A stretch of DNA of 64,000 nt from Bacteroidaceae bacterium (GCA_902362595.1 CABIXF010000020.1:1-64000), one strand, 5' to 3'. Positions 1-7,972 are shown, counted from the first letter of the stretch. The notes: generated by a model from the sequence alone, not told the origin. Made by a program: numbers and translations.

Positions 1-28
1 GAAGGAGGCGATAACCGTTTGTTTCCAT
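1..28 (-). CDS. 5' end of a leftward gene cut by the window edge
   Basis: An ATG on the minus strand at 28 opens a frame reading METNGYRLL before the window ends. Only nine codons are visible, so the product cannot be named. A minus-strand -7 box at 52-59 lies 23 bases upstream of this ATG, a usual distance for a Bacteroidetes promoter with a short leader, and that is the main reason to believe the start. No clear Shine-Dalgarno sequence is present, which is common in this phylum. Confidence 0.35.
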
Positions 29-51
29 AGCTGCTGATGATTCGTTGTTTG

Positions 52-59
52 CAAAGATA
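52..59 (-). promoter_or_regulatory. Bacteroidetes -7 box for the gene leaving the left edge
   Basis: The minus strand reads TATCTTTG, an exact match to TAnnTTTG. It lies just upstream of the ATG at 28. I did not find a convincing TTTG at the -33 position. Confidence 0.5.
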
Positions 60-78
60 CGATTTTATACGGTTTACT

Positions 79-130
79 CCTCAGATTTTTACGTTGAGCC
101 GGATTCAGGGCTCAACGTAAAAATCTGAGG
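79..130. repeat. Perfect 22-bp inverted repeat with 8-nt loop
   Basis: Bases 79-100 and 109-130 are exact reverse complements, separated by GGATTCAG. As RNA this is a 22-bp hairpin with no mismatch. The T tracts are inside the arms and not after them, so it is not a textbook intrinsic terminator, although it could end transcription in either direction. It lies immediately upstream of the leftward promoter at 52-59. Confidence 0.8.
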
Positions 131-419
131 GATTCGTTGATTAAGCATAAATTTTAGCCAGCCTGAACAAAAAGAATTCTAGAGACTGAATAAAATCGGC
201 GTCTATTGTAGAATTTTTTGTGGGGAATATAATCCTTTGTCTGAATCTTGTTTTGACTCCTAGAGGTCTTTAAAAAGCTTCTGAAGCTATTCTTTTTGTA
301 GTTACTTTCTTTTTTCGTTTGATTTTTACAGAAAAGGGGATTGCTTCTTTTTATAATTAAACATAATACCGATTATATTCATTTTGTGTTTATACGAGAA
401 TGGAAGGTTTATTTCAGGA
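131..419. other. Noncoding stretch without recognised features
   Basis: This AT-rich sequence lies between the inverted repeat and the 22-bp repeat array. I see no credible open frame, tRNA or clear promoter in it. Confidence 0.5.
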
Positions 420-573
420 AAACGTCGAAGCGTTTGTTCTGAAACGTTTAGGCATTTCAATTAAAACACTTCGACGTTTGAAGTAAAACGCTTCGGCGTT
501 TCAATCAAAACTCTTAGGCGTTTAAAAGAAAACGTCGAAGCGTTTTGTGACGAACGCTTCGACGTTTTTCAAT
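420..573. repeat. Seven tandem units of exactly 22 bp with a palindromic AAAC-N8-GTTT core
   Basis: Units begin at 420, 442, 464, 486, 508, 530 and 552, each exactly 22 bases after the last. Each starts with AAAC (GAAC in the seventh) and most have GTTT at positions 13-16, followed by about six variable bases. The inner eight bases are variants such as GTCGAAGC and GCTTCGGC, so many units are self-complementary. The array lies 31 bases beyond the pyrD stop codon. The fixed pitch of about two helical turns suggests either protein binding or expansion by slippage. It is not a CRISPR: no separate spacers of normal length exist. Confidence 0.85.
529..568 (-). terminator. Hairpin downstream of pyrD (probable terminator)
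   Basis: A 16-bp perfect stem (529-544 with 553-568) and an 8-base loop is formed by units 6 and 7 of the 22-bp array. On the minus strand it is followed by TTTTCTTTT. It is the first strong hairpin after the pyrK-pyrD operon, 37 bases past the pyrD stop. Confidence 0.6.
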
Positions 574-604
574 TGCTTGTTTTCGGGCACTGAGAAGCCG
601 GTTT

Positions 605-1516
605 TCAGACTTCCAATGCCCCGATGATGTCGCGTACGGAACTGTATCCGTGACGGTCCAGATAGTCATTGATGCCTTCGGCCACTTTCACGGTGATGGC
701 CGGGTCGATGAAGTTGGCCGTACCGATTTGGATGGCAGTGGCACCAGCCAGCAGGAATTCCACGGCATCCTTCCAGTTCATGATACCGCCCAGGCCTACT
801 ACCGGAATCTTCACGGCCTTGGCCACCTGCCATACCATGCGCAGGGCGATGGGTTTCACGGCTGCACCGCTCATACCGCCGGTTACGGTAGACAGCACCG
901 GACGGCGCTTCTCCGCGTCGATGGCCATACCCAGCAGGGTGTTGATGAGCGACACGCTGTCGGCTCCGGCACCTTCGGCTGCACGGGCAATCTCAGTGAT
1001 GTCGGTCACGTTGGGCGACAGCTTCACAATCAAAGTCTTCTTGTAGACCTTGCGCACGGCGCTCACCACTTCGGCTGCTCCGTGGGCCGTCACACCGAAA
1101 GCCATACCTCCCTGCTTCACGTTCGGGCAGGAAATGTTCAGCTCGATGGCCGGGATGTTTTCCAGTTCGTTGATGATGGAAGCCGTTTCGGCATAGTCTT
1201 CCACCTGTGAGCCGGACACGTTCACAATCATGTTCGTGCGGATGTCCTTAATCTGAGGATAGATATGGTCTACGAAATAATGCACGCCCTTGTTCTGCAG
1301 TCCCACGGCATTGAGCATACCCATGGGCGTTTCGGCCATACGCGGATAAGGGTTTCCTTCCCGATGATGGAGCGTGGTACCCTTCACGATGATGCCTCCG
1401 ATTTTCTCCAGGTCGACGAAATCCTGGAACTCCAGTCCATATCCGAATGTACCCGATGCGGTCATGACCGGGTTCGACATGTTCAATTTACCGATGTTTA
1501 CGCTTAAATCTGCCAT
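605..1516 (-). CDS. pyrD: Dihydroorotate dehydrogenase B, catalytic subunit
   Basis: This FMN enzyme oxidises dihydroorotate to orotate in pyrimidine synthesis and works as a complex with PyrK, which passes electrons to NAD. The 303-aa length fits the class 1B family. Visible marks are SGTFGYG near residue 21 and NISCPN near residue 128, which carries the catalytic cysteine typical of the 1B type. The C-terminal half has GLGGI and the phosphate-binding [11 protein letters not shown]. Its start overlaps the end of pyrK by 13 bases, so the two are translated from one message. It is intact and ordinary. Confidence 0.95.
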   Translation of the reverse strand: MADLSVNIGKLNMSNPVMTASGTFGYGLEFQDFVDLEKIGGIIVKGTTLHHREGNPYPRMAETPMGMLNAVGLQNKGVHYFVDHIYPQIKDIRTNMIVNVSGSQVEDYAETASIINELENIPAIELNISCPNVKQGGMAFGVTAHGAAEVVSAVRKVYKKTLIVKLSPNVTDITEIARAAEGAGADSVSLINTLLGMAIDAEKRRPVLSTVTGGMSGAAVKPIALRMVWQVAKAVKIPVVGLGGIMNWKDAVEFLLAGATAIQIGTANFIDPAITVKVAEGINDYLDRHGYSSVRDIIGALEV

Positions 1517-2280
1517 AATAGTTTCTTTATATTAAATACCGGACCTTCTTTACATACGCACACATGTCCCTCGTCGGTCTTTTCCACGCAGCAGAGGCAG
1601 GCGCCGACGCCGCAGGCCATGGTGTTTTCCAGTGACACTTCACATTCGATGCCTTCTGCCTTGGCATACTTGGCCACTGCCACCATCATGGGTTTCGGGC
1701 CGCAGGTGCAGATCAGGTCGAATCGTTTTTCTTTCAGTACGCTGTGCATGGTGACGTATCCTTTTTCGCCCATGCTGCCGTCTTCGGTGGTGGTGTACAC
1801 GTCGCCGAGAGCTTTGAACTCTTCCAGCTGGAGCAGGTCGTTCTGCGAGCGGGCACCCAGCAGGAAGGTCGGCTTGCATCCCCGTTTCAGGAGGGCTTCA
1901 CCCAAGTAGAGCATGGGAGCTGTACCCACGCCGCCGCCCACGAGCAGCACCTTGGTGTCGGGCGAATCCGGAATTGTGAATCCGTTGCCCAGCGGGAGCA
2001 CCACGTTCACCGTGTCGCCTTTCTCTACGGTGGCCAGTTTACGGGTACCGTCGCCCACGAGCTGGACGAGGAACCACACTTCGTTTTTCTCTCTATCTAC
2101 ATAGTTGATGGAAATGGGGCGACGCAGGAAAGTAGTCGGCGAGCCGTCCACCCGGATTTCGGCAAACTGTCCCGGAAGCATTTCGGGCAAGGGAGCCTCT
2201 TGCGTCAGCTTGATGAGAACGTAGTTCGCGTGCAGGCGAAGGTTCTCGGTGACTGTCAAATCTAAGATGTATTTCTTCAT
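1504..2280 (-). CDS. pyrK: Dihydroorotate dehydrogenase B, electron transfer subunit
   Basis: PyrK carries FAD and a [2Fe-2S] cluster and links the PyrD flavin to NAD. The 258-aa protein has a ferredoxin-reductase-like FAD domain with the RRPIS motif near residue 54, then a nucleotide-binding domain with [12 protein letters not shown] near residue 112. A cysteine cluster near the end ([11 protein letters not shown] and HVCVC) fits the iron-sulfur ligands. It is first in a two-gene operon with pyrD and overlaps it by 13 bases. A -7 box at 2310-2317 gives a short leader. Confidence 0.95.
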   Translation of the reverse strand: MKKYILDLTVTENLRLHANYVLIKLTQEAPLPEMLPGQFAEIRVDGSPTTFLRRPISINYVDREKNEVWFLVQLVGDGTRKLATVEKGDTVNVVLPLGNGFTIPDSPDTKVLLVGGGVGTAPMLYLGEALLKRGCKPTFLLGARSQNDLLQLEEFKALGDVYTTTEDGSMGEKGYVTMHSVLKEKRFDLICTCGPKPMMVAVAKYAKAEGIECEVSLENTMACGVGACLCCVEKTDEGHVCVCKEGPVFNIKKLLWQI

Positions 2281-2284
2281 ATAA

Positions 2285-2331
2285 AAAAGGTAAATTCGTT
2301 TCTTTCACGCAAAGATACGAATTTACCTTTT
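2285..2331 (-). terminator. Hairpin terminator of the XRE gene, overlapping the pyrK promoter
   Basis: Bases 2285-2299 and 2317-2331 form a perfect 15-bp inverted repeat with a 17-nt loop. On the minus strand the downstream arm runs into TTTTTT, so it looks like an intrinsic terminator for the XRE gene that stops at 2374. The loop and arm edge also hold the -7 box of pyrK. Confidence 0.65.
2310..2317 (-). promoter_or_regulatory. -7 box of the pyrK-pyrD operon
   Basis: The minus strand reads TATCTTTG, 29 bases upstream of the pyrK ATG. The box lies inside the terminator hairpin of the upstream gene. Confidence 0.6.
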
Positions 2332-2373
2332 ATATGCCTAGCTCCCGGGGGAATGCTTTTCCCGTGCGGGGTG

Positions 2374-2823
2374 TTATTTTTCGGGTTTGAAGACCTCGTA
2401 GGTGCCGTTGTCGAAGAAAATGCGTATTTCGGTAATCTTCGGATGCGGCTTTTCGATGTACTTAACTTCCTCTCTGATAATCTCTTTGGGGGGATAAACT
2501 ACCTTGGAAACCTCGTTCTCCTTGCAAAAATCGGGAGAATCCGGTTCGTCGGTCGTGTTTTTTGGATTCTCAAATGGTTGGGTGAACAAGTCCATGCCTG
2601 TCACGGCGGGAGCACTTTCTTCCATTTCGCCTTCTCCGTAGAGCAGCCAGTTGATGTTGACATACGGACAGGCTTTGTGGATGCGCATCACGACTTCCAG
2701 GCTCGGTTTGTTTCGTCCGCTGAAGATGTGCGACAGTGACGAGGTGGAAATCCCTATCTTCTCGGCGAATTCGGCGTTCGTCAATCCCTCTTTTTGCATG
2801 ATTTTTAGAATCCGGTCCTTCAT
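2374..2823 (-). CDS. XRE-family helix-turn-helix regulator
   Basis: This 149-aa protein has an N-terminal HTH_3 domain (residues about 4-60; NAEFAEKIGISTSSLSHIFSGR is the helix-turn-helix) followed by a tail of about 80 residues with no recognised domain, acidic and proline-containing, ending in a short basic stretch. The ATG at 2823 is preferred to a TTG two codons upstream. A very good promoter lies at 2856-2887, and upstream there are 600 noncoding bases with several palindromes that share TTTACAT/ATGTAAA. These may be its own operators. The regulated process is unknown. Confidence 0.85.
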   Translation of the reverse strand: MKDRILKIMQKEGLTNAEFAEKIGISTSSLSHIFSGRNKPSLEVVMRIHKACPYVNINWLLYGEGEMEESAPAVTGMDLFTQPFENPKNTTDEPDSPDFCKENEVSKVVYPPKEIIREEVKYIEKPHPKITEIRIFFDNGTYEVFKPEK

Positions 2824-2855
2824 ATACAAATGGAAATGGCTTTGTTTATTGATTA

Positions 2856-2887
2856 CAAAAGTAATCCTTTAAATTTAGAAATGCAAA
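2856..2887 (-). promoter_or_regulatory. Promoter of the XRE regulator
   Basis: The minus strand has TTTG (2884-2887), 20 bases, then TACTTTTG (2856-2863), a close match to the Bacteroidetes consensus. The -7 box is inside the small palindrome ATTACAAAAGTAAT, which could let a repressor cover it. Confidence 0.7.
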
Positions 2888-2901
2888 TTTATAAATCTAA
2901 A

Positions 2902-3294
2902 TTTACATCGTTACAGATGTAAAACAATGCGTTCCATTTGTATAATATTGCTTCTGTACAAGTGTAAATACATTTGTAATCTACTTTATTATAAGTGATT
3001 ATTTATTTGGTATTCATTGTGTTATGTAGATATACATGTGTATTTAGGGCTGAAATTGAAATTTATTCGCTGTATTCCCTTGTTTTGTTGAAGGTATTTG
3101 TGGATTTTTGTCTTATAATTGCTGGTAATCAGTGTATTATGTATTATTAAAGTAAAGGTTATATTTATTCGTTTACATTTAGATGTGTAACGGTTTATTC
3201 TTGTAAATCGCTTTGTATCAGTGTAATCACTCCCATATCCGATTCTAAAAGTTTACATTTGTGCTATGTAAAATAGACAAATACAAATGTAAAC
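2902..3294. promoter_or_regulatory. Cluster of TTTACAT / ATGTAAA palindromes (candidate operator array)
   Basis: The gene-free region 2830-3445 is AT-rich and contains repeated dyads: 2902-2923 (TTTACATC, 6 bases, GATGTAAA), 2957-2978 (TACAAGTGT, AAAT, ACATTTGTA), 3171-3191, 3252-3272 (TTTACAT, 7 bases, ATGTAAA) and a half-site-like TACAAATGTAAAC at 3282-3294. No credible gene is present. The neighbouring XRE regulator is the obvious candidate ligand, but that is inference. Confidence 0.55.
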
Positions 3295-3445
3295 TATACA
3301 AATCTACATATTATTGGGTTTACTTTTGTATTTTCACCTATCCACTTCTACTTGTAATTGACCGTTTGTAGGGAAACTTCGTGAGAATTCAAAATTTGAC
3401 GTCCATTTGTATTTCGCTCCGGAATTTTCAATTCTCGCGCAAACG

Positions 3446-3494
3446 AAAAAAGCGGCATACATCCGGCGATTTTCCGAATGTATGCCGCTTTTTT
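3446..3494 (-). terminator. Terminator of holA
   Basis: A stem of about 20 bp with one mismatch (AAAAAAGCGGCATACAT pairing with ATGTATGCCGCTTTTTT) lies 39 bases past the holA stop. It has A/T runs on both sides, so it can act in both directions. Confidence 0.85.
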
Positions 3495-3532
3495 GAGGGC
3501 TTATCGTAACCTCTCCGCTTCGGAGAGAAAAT

Positions 3533-4549
3533 TTAGTGCAGGATAAAGTAAATCAGATCGCGCAGCAGTTCCCCGTCGGGCGTGGACGGATTGCCGATGC
3601 CTTTTGACTTGGCATCGCATTCGCGGATGGCATGGATAATCTGCATCACCTTCACGCCTGAATAACGGCGCATGGCTAGCATGTAATCCTTCGCCTGCCA
3701 CGGACTTTTCAGGCCCAGCTGGGCGGCGATTCCCTGGTCGGATTTCTCGGGAGCATAATAGGCCAGCATCAGGTTGGAGAAGAAATTGAACAGGATGGCC
3801 AGCGTCATCTGCAACGGATTGTTCTTGGGATTTTCCTCGAAATACTTGATGATTTTGTTGGCCTTCAGTACGTTCTTTTCCACCAGCGCATTCCTCAGCT
3901 CGAAGTTATTATAGTCCTTGCTGATACCGATGTTGCGCTCTATCTGCTCCGGCGTGATTCTGCGCATACCAGCCGGAAGCGTGAGGATGAGTTTCTCCAG
4001 TTCGCCCGCCATGCGGTTCAGGTCGGCTCCCACGAACTCGGCCATCATCTCCGAAGCCTTGGGCTCGATTTCCACCTTCCGGCGCTTTAAGTACGACGAG
4101 ATGAAACCGGGCAGCTGGCTGTCCTTGAGCTTGCGCGATTCGAAGAGCACGCCGTTCTTTTCGATTTCGGCGGCCAGCTTCTTCCGGCGGTCGATGCTGC
4201 CGTGCTTGTAGCAGATTACCAAGATAGTCGATTTCTGGGGCTTCTGCAGATAGAAGGCCAGCTCGTCGAGGCGCTTCAGGCTCTGTGCCTCCTTGACCAC
4301 CACTACCTGGTATTCCGACATCATCGGATAACGCTTGGCGGCATTGATGACGTTGGGCACGTCAGTATCTGCCCCGTAGGTTACGGTCAGGTTGAATTCC
4401 TTTTCCGTCTCGTTCAGCACGGTGTCGATGATGTAGTCGGCAATCCGGTCGATGTAGTAATCCTCTTCGCCCATCAGAAAATAGACAGGCGCGTAGACCC
4501 GGTTCTTCAGGTTGCGTACAATCTCTTCGTATGTGACTTCCTTTGCCAT
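3533..4549 (-). CDS. holA: DNA polymerase III subunit delta
   Basis: HolA is the delta subunit of the clamp loader and opens the sliding clamp. The 338-aa length is normal. The protein begins with a short region ending in VYFLMGEEDYYIDRIADYI, the usual delta N-terminus, and continues with a degenerate AAA+ core (VVVKEAQSL near residue 83) and a helical collar domain. Its start lies 15 bases after the AMP nucleosidase stop, so the two are probably co-transcribed. No anomaly was seen. Confidence 0.92.
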   Translation of the reverse strand: MAKEVTYEEIVRNLKNRVYAPVYFLMGEEDYYIDRIADYIIDTVLNETEKEFNLTVTYGADTDVPNVINAAKRYPMMSEYQVVVVKEAQSLKRLDELAFYLQKPQKSTILVICYKHGSIDRRKKLAAEIEKNGVLFESRKLKDSQLPGFISSYLKRRKVEIEPKASEMMAEFVGADLNRMAGELEKLILTLPAGMRRITPEQIERNIGISKDYNNFELRNALVEKNVLKANKIIKYFEENPKNNPLQMTLAILFNFFSNLMLAYYAPEKSDQGIAAQLGLKSPWQAKDYMLAMRRYSGVKVMQIIHAIRECDAKSKGIGNPSTPDGELLRDLIYFILH

Positions 4550-4564
4550 TGTCTCCTGCCTCGT

Positions 4565-5341
4565 TTACCAGTCGAATTTCAGGTGTTTCACGGTCTTCTT
4601 TTCGTCGATGATCATGCGCAGGGCATCGATGCCGATTTCTACGTGCTCATGGACGAAGTTCTTGGTCACCATCGAGTCGCTCTGTTCGGTCTTCACGCCT
4701 TCCGGAATCATGGGTTGGTCGGATACGAGCAGCAGGGCGCCCGTCGGGATGTGGTTGGCAAATCCGGTGGTGAACAAGGTGGCTGTCTCCATATCCACCG
4801 CCATGGCACGGGTTTTCACGAGGTACTTCTTGAAGTCCTCGTCGTGCTCCCAGATACGGCGGTTGGTGGTGTAGATTGTACCCGTCCAGTAGTCGCGCGA
4901 GTGGTCACGGATGGCTGAAGATACGGCACGCTGGAGCATGAAGGCCGGAAGTGCCGGTACCTCGGGTGGATAATAGTCGTTCGACGTTCCTTCGCCGCGG
5001 ATGGCGGCAATGGGGAGAATCAGGTCGCCTATCTGGTTCTTCTTGTCGATGCCCCCGCACTTGCCCAGGAAGAGGCACGCCTTGGGATGCACGGCACTCA
5101 GCAGGTCCATGATGATGGCGGCGTTGGGGCTTCCCATCCCGAAGTTGATGATGGTGATTCCCTCTGCGTGGGCCGAAATCATGTTGGCGTCGCGTCCCAG
5201 GATGGGCACGTTGAACTGTTCGGCAAAGATTTCGACGTATTTGTTGAAGTTCGTCAACAGGATGTATTCACCAAAGTCTTCCAGCTTCCGCTTGGTGTAG
5301 CGCGGGAGCCAGTTTGCTACTATTTCTTCTTTCGTTTTCAT
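4565..5341 (-). CDS. amn: AMP nucleosidase (phosphorylase-superfamily type)
   Basis: The product belongs to the nucleoside phosphorylase / MTA-SAH nucleosidase superfamily; the family named AMP nucleosidase hydrolyses AMP to adenine and ribose 5-phosphate. The 258 residues match the short form found in Bacteroidetes. The motifs INFGMGSPNAA, FLGKCGGI and AVDMETATLF (near residue 184) are the phosphate/ribose and base-contact segments. Substrate is assigned by family similarity only. It lies upstream of holA, with a minus-strand -7 box at 5407-5414. Confidence 0.85.
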   Translation of the reverse strand: MKTKEEIVANWLPRYTKRKLEDFGEYILLTNFNKYVEIFAEQFNVPILGRDANMISAHAEGITIINFGMGSPNAAIIMDLLSAVHPKACLFLGKCGGIDKKNQIGDLILPIAAIRGEGTSNDYYPPEVPALPAFMLQRAVSSAIRDHSRDYWTGTIYTTNRRIWEHDEDFKKYLVKTRAMAVDMETATLFTTGFANHIPTGALLLVSDQPMIPEGVKTEQSDSMVTKNFVHEHVEIGIDALRMIIDEKKTVKHLKFDW

Positions 5342-5406
5342 TGGATTTCAGAATTTGTGTTGCCAATAAGGTTTTCTCAGAAACGTGGAATTACGTTCTA
5401 TTTACG

Positions 5407-5414
5407 CAAATGTA
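5407..5414 (-). promoter_or_regulatory. -7 box for amn-holA
   Basis: The minus strand reads TACATTTG, 65 bases upstream of the amn ATG. The -33 element is not convincing. Confidence 0.45.
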
Positions 5415-5518
5415 CAATAATAATGCAAACAGGAAAAAGAAATCAGTATTTTCTCGCACCGGAGACCCGCAGATTTTGGAAAATAATTCGGCTTTTATGT
5501 GGTTTTGGGAAAATAGCG

Positions 5519-5526
5519 TATCTTTG
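5519..5526 (+). promoter_or_regulatory. -7 box for the HsdR_N-like gene
   Basis: TATCTTTG matches TAnnTTTG and lies 21 bases before the ATG at 5548, which implies a very short leader. It also argues against longer upstream starts in the same frame. Confidence 0.6.
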
Positions 5527-5547
5527 CCCCGTAATAAAAGGACGCTT

Positions 5548-5997
5548 ATGGATGCATTGAACTTACCCGCCTTTGACGCCAAGATTGCGCAGCGCGACGG
5601 GAAACACGTGATATTCGACGTAATCCGCCGCCGCTATGTGGCGCTGACTCCGGAAGAATGGGTGCGCCAGCATTTCACGCATTTTCTGCTGGAAGTGAAA
5701 GGCTATCCGCAAGGGCTACTGGCCAATGAGATACAGATCAGCCTGAACGGGACGAAGAAACGCTGCGATACGGTGCTTTACCGGCGCGACCTGACCCCGC
5801 AGATGATTGTGGAGTACAAGGCCCCTACGGTGGAGATTACGCAGGCGGTCTTCGACCAGATTACGCGCTACAACATGGTGCTGAAGGTGGATTACCTGGT
5901 GGTGAGCAACGGGCTCTACCACTACTGCTGCCGAATCGACTATGCGCGCAACACGTATTATTTCCTCCCCGACATCCCCCGCTATGCCGACCTGTAG
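5548..5997 (+). CDS. Small HsdR_N-like protein (PD-(D/E)xK nuclease fold)
   Basis: The 149-aa protein resembles the N-terminal domain of type I restriction R subunits, found alone in many Bacteroidetes. It shows CDTVLYRRDLTPQMIVEYKAP: an Asp followed by Glu-x-Lys, as in the PD-(D/E)xK nuclease core (about residues 73, 88 and 90). No helicase or modification genes are nearby, so it is not part of a restriction system here, and its role is unknown. I chose the ATG at 5548 because a -7 box lies just upstream; the open frame continues further back without support. Confidence 0.8.
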   Translation: MDALNLPAFDAKIAQRDGKHVIFDVIRRRYVALTPEEWVRQHFTHFLLEVKGYPQGLLANEIQISLNGTKKRCDTVLYRRDLTPQMIVEYKAPTVEITQAVFDQITRYNMVLKVDYLVVSNGLYHYCCRIDYARNTYYFLPDIPRYADL

Positions 5998-6003
5998 GCA
6001 TAA

Positions 6004-6039
6004 AAAAGAAGGAATCCCCGGATGGGAATCCCTTCTTTT
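6004..6039. terminator. Bidirectional terminator between convergent genes
   Basis: An imperfect hairpin with outer arms AAAAGAAGG and CCTTCTTTT lies between the HsdR_N-like stop (5997) and the stop of the leftward zinc-ribbon gene (6060). Confidence 0.75.
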
Positions 6040-6059
6040 GCTCACCGAAATTCCGGTGT

Positions 6060-6851
6060 TTATTTTATTTTTGTCTCCAAGTGCTTTTCTGTTTCTACTC
6101 CAGCCAATTCCGGGTCAATCATGATACGACCACAGTATTCGCAAACGATGATTTTCTTGCGCATGCGGATGTCGAGCTGTTTCTGAGGCGGAATCTTGTT
6201 GAAGCAACCTCCGCAGGCGTCACGCTGCACGTAAGTGATACCCAGACCGTTGCGTGAGTTCTTGCGGATACGCTTGAAAGCCTGAAGCAGACGCGGTTCG
6301 ATGGTAGCTTCCAAGTTCTTTGCTTTTTCTCTCAGCTTTTCCTCTTCCTGCTTGGTTTCGGCTACAATTTCGTCCAGTTCGTTTTTCTTTACTTCCAAGT
6401 CTTTCTTTCTTTCTTCCAGCATCTGCTCGCTCTTTACGATTTCTTCTTCTTTGGCCTTGATGCCGGCAGTGTATTCTTTGATACGTTTTTCGCAGAGTTC
6501 CACTTCGAGGCTCTGGAATTCGATTTCCTTGGTCAGTACGTCGTATTCACGATTGTTGCGCACATTGTCCTGCTGGCTCTTATACTTGTCGATTGAAGTC
6601 TTGGCCGTTTCGATTTCGATTTTCTTGCTGGCTACATTTGACTTCAATTCTTCAATTTCACCCTTGATTTTTTCAATACGTGTGCTCAAACCGGTCACTT
6701 CGTCTTCCAAGTCCTGCACTTCCAGCGGAAGCTCCCCTCTCAGTGTCTTGATTTTATCAATCTCCGACAACATGGTTTGCAACTGGTAGAGCGCTCTCAG
6801 CTTTTCTTCTACACTCAATTCATTCGGATCTTTTTTTGCTTCTTTAGCCAT
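6060..6851 (-). CDS. Coiled-coil protein with C-terminal C4 zinc ribbon
   Basis: The 263 residues are mostly a charged coiled coil (residues about 5-195), followed by a four-cysteine zinc ribbon, CGGC with CEYC about 26 residues later (near residues 215-240). This is the zf-RING_7 / COG1579 family, proposed to bind nucleic acid or contact the ribosome; its function is not settled. Its start is 6 bases after the stop of the Nif3 gene, and this pairing is common in Bacteroidetes, so they form an operon. Confidence 0.85.
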   Translation of the reverse strand: MAKEAKKDPNELSVEEKLRALYQLQTMLSEIDKIKTLRGELPLEVQDLEDEVTGLSTRIEKIKGEIEELKSNVASKKIEIETAKTSIDKYKSQQDNVRNNREYDVLTKEIEFQSLEVELCEKRIKEYTAGIKAKEEEIVKSEQMLEERKKDLEVKKNELDEIVAETKQEEEKLREKAKNLEATIEPRLLQAFKRIRKNSRNGLGITYVQRDACGGCFNKIPPQKQLDIRMRKKIIVCEYCGRIMIDPELAGVETEKHLETKIK

Positions 6852-6857
6852 AGTTTT

Positions 6858-7952
6858 CTACAAGTATTTTATGGGATTGGTATTGACACGCGTCAGCTGG
6901 ACATCGAGTGTCGGAAACTTCTCCCGTATGATTGAATATAATAAATCTTTGGTATATTGTTCGCTTTCGTAATGCCCTATCTCTGCTATCAGGATGTCGT
7001 TCTCGTAGCTGAAATAGTCGTGATATTTCACCTCACCCGTCAGGAAGACATCGGCGTGCGCACCTACTGCGTTGGGCAGCAGAAAGGCTCCGGCCCCTCC
7101 GCAGAGGGCTACCTTCTGGATAAGTCTTCCCGTCATACGGGAGTGTTTCACGCAGCCCACTTCGAACAGTTTCTTCACGCGACGCAGAAAGTCGGTCTCT
7201 GTTTCCGGCTCTTCCAGCTCGCCCACCAGTCCCGAACCGGCTTGTGCCCATTCGTTCTGCAAGGGATAGAAGTCGTAGGCCGGTTCCTCGTAGGGATGGG
7301 CCTCGATGAGGGCCTTCTGCACCTTCCCTTTCAGGTAGGCCGGAAGCACCGTCTCTACCCGTACTTCCTGTTCTTCGTGCAACTGGCCAATTTCTCCGCA
7401 GAAAGGATGTGTGCCCGGCTGTGCACGGAAAGTCCCCTTTCCTTCCAGGCTGTAGCTGCAGGAGTCGTAGTTGCCGATGCATCCGCATCCGGCTTCGAAC
7501 AAGGCGCGGCGCACCTCTTCGGCCTGGGCTGTGGGGACAAAGGTGACCAGTTTCAGCAGCTGGTTTTCTTTCGGCTCCAGGATGCGCAGGTTCTTCAGGC
7601 CGATGATTTCGGCAATCTTGAAGTTCACTCCCTGCGGTGCATTGTCCAGGTTGGTGTGCATCGAGAAAATCACAATATCGTTTTTGATGGCCTTCAGGAT
7701 GCAGCGTTCCACGTAGTCGCGTCCGGTGATTGACTTGTAGCCTTTGAAGATGAGCGGATGATGGGACACAATCAGGTTATATCCCAGCGTGATGGCTTCG
7801 TCTACCACGGCTTCCGTAACGTCCAGACACAACAAAGCCCCTGTAGCTTCCGCGTCTGTCAATCCGATTTGCAGTCCGGCATTGTCGAATCCGTCCTGTA
7901 AAGGCAGAGGCGCGAATATCTCAAGGGCATTCACAATTTCCTTAATTTTCAT
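6858..7952 (-). CDS. Nif3-like dinuclear metal centre protein
   Basis: This is a Nif3 / YqfO / GTP cyclohydrolase I type 2 family member of 364 aa, the long form with an inserted domain related to PII/CutA between the two Nif3 halves (about residues 125-235). Metal-site segments are visible: VSHHPLIF near residue 63, SMHTNLDNAP near 98, and GEVKYHD and EIGHYESE near the end. The biochemical role is uncertain. It is the first gene of an operon with the zinc-ribbon protein, with a -7 box at 7973-7980. Confidence 0.88.
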   Translation of the reverse strand: MKIKEIVNALEIFAPLPLQDGFDNAGLQIGLTDAEATGALLCLDVTEAVVDEAITLGYNLIVSHHPLIFKGYKSITGRDYVERCILKAIKNDIVIFSMHTNLDNAPQGVNFKIAEIIGLKNLRILEPKENQLLKLVTFVPTAQAEEVRRALFEAGCGCIGNYDSCSYSLEGKGTFRAQPGTHPFCGEIGQLHEEQEVRVETVLPAYLKGKVQKALIEAHPYEEPAYDFYPLQNEWAQAGSGLVGELEEPETETDFLRRVKKLFEVGCVKHSRMTGRLIQKVALCGGAGAFLLPNAVGAHADVFLTGEVKYHDYFSYENDILIAEIGHYESEQYTKDLLYSIIREKFPTLDVQLTRVNTNPIKYL

Positions 7953-7972
7953 ATTTCGCGAAGAATTTCATG

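Noticed and set aside
79..130. Invertible promoter or phase-variation switch
   Set aside because: The arms are separated by only 8 bases, with no promoter between them and no recombinase gene in the window next to it.
420..573. CRISPR array
   Set aside because: The 22-bp units are directly adjacent with only about six variable bases between cores; there are no spacers of 25-40 bases and no cas genes nearby.
5314..5547. N-terminal extension of the HsdR_N-like protein
   Set aside because: A -7 box at 5519-5526 would lie inside the extension, and the added residues do not look like the family.
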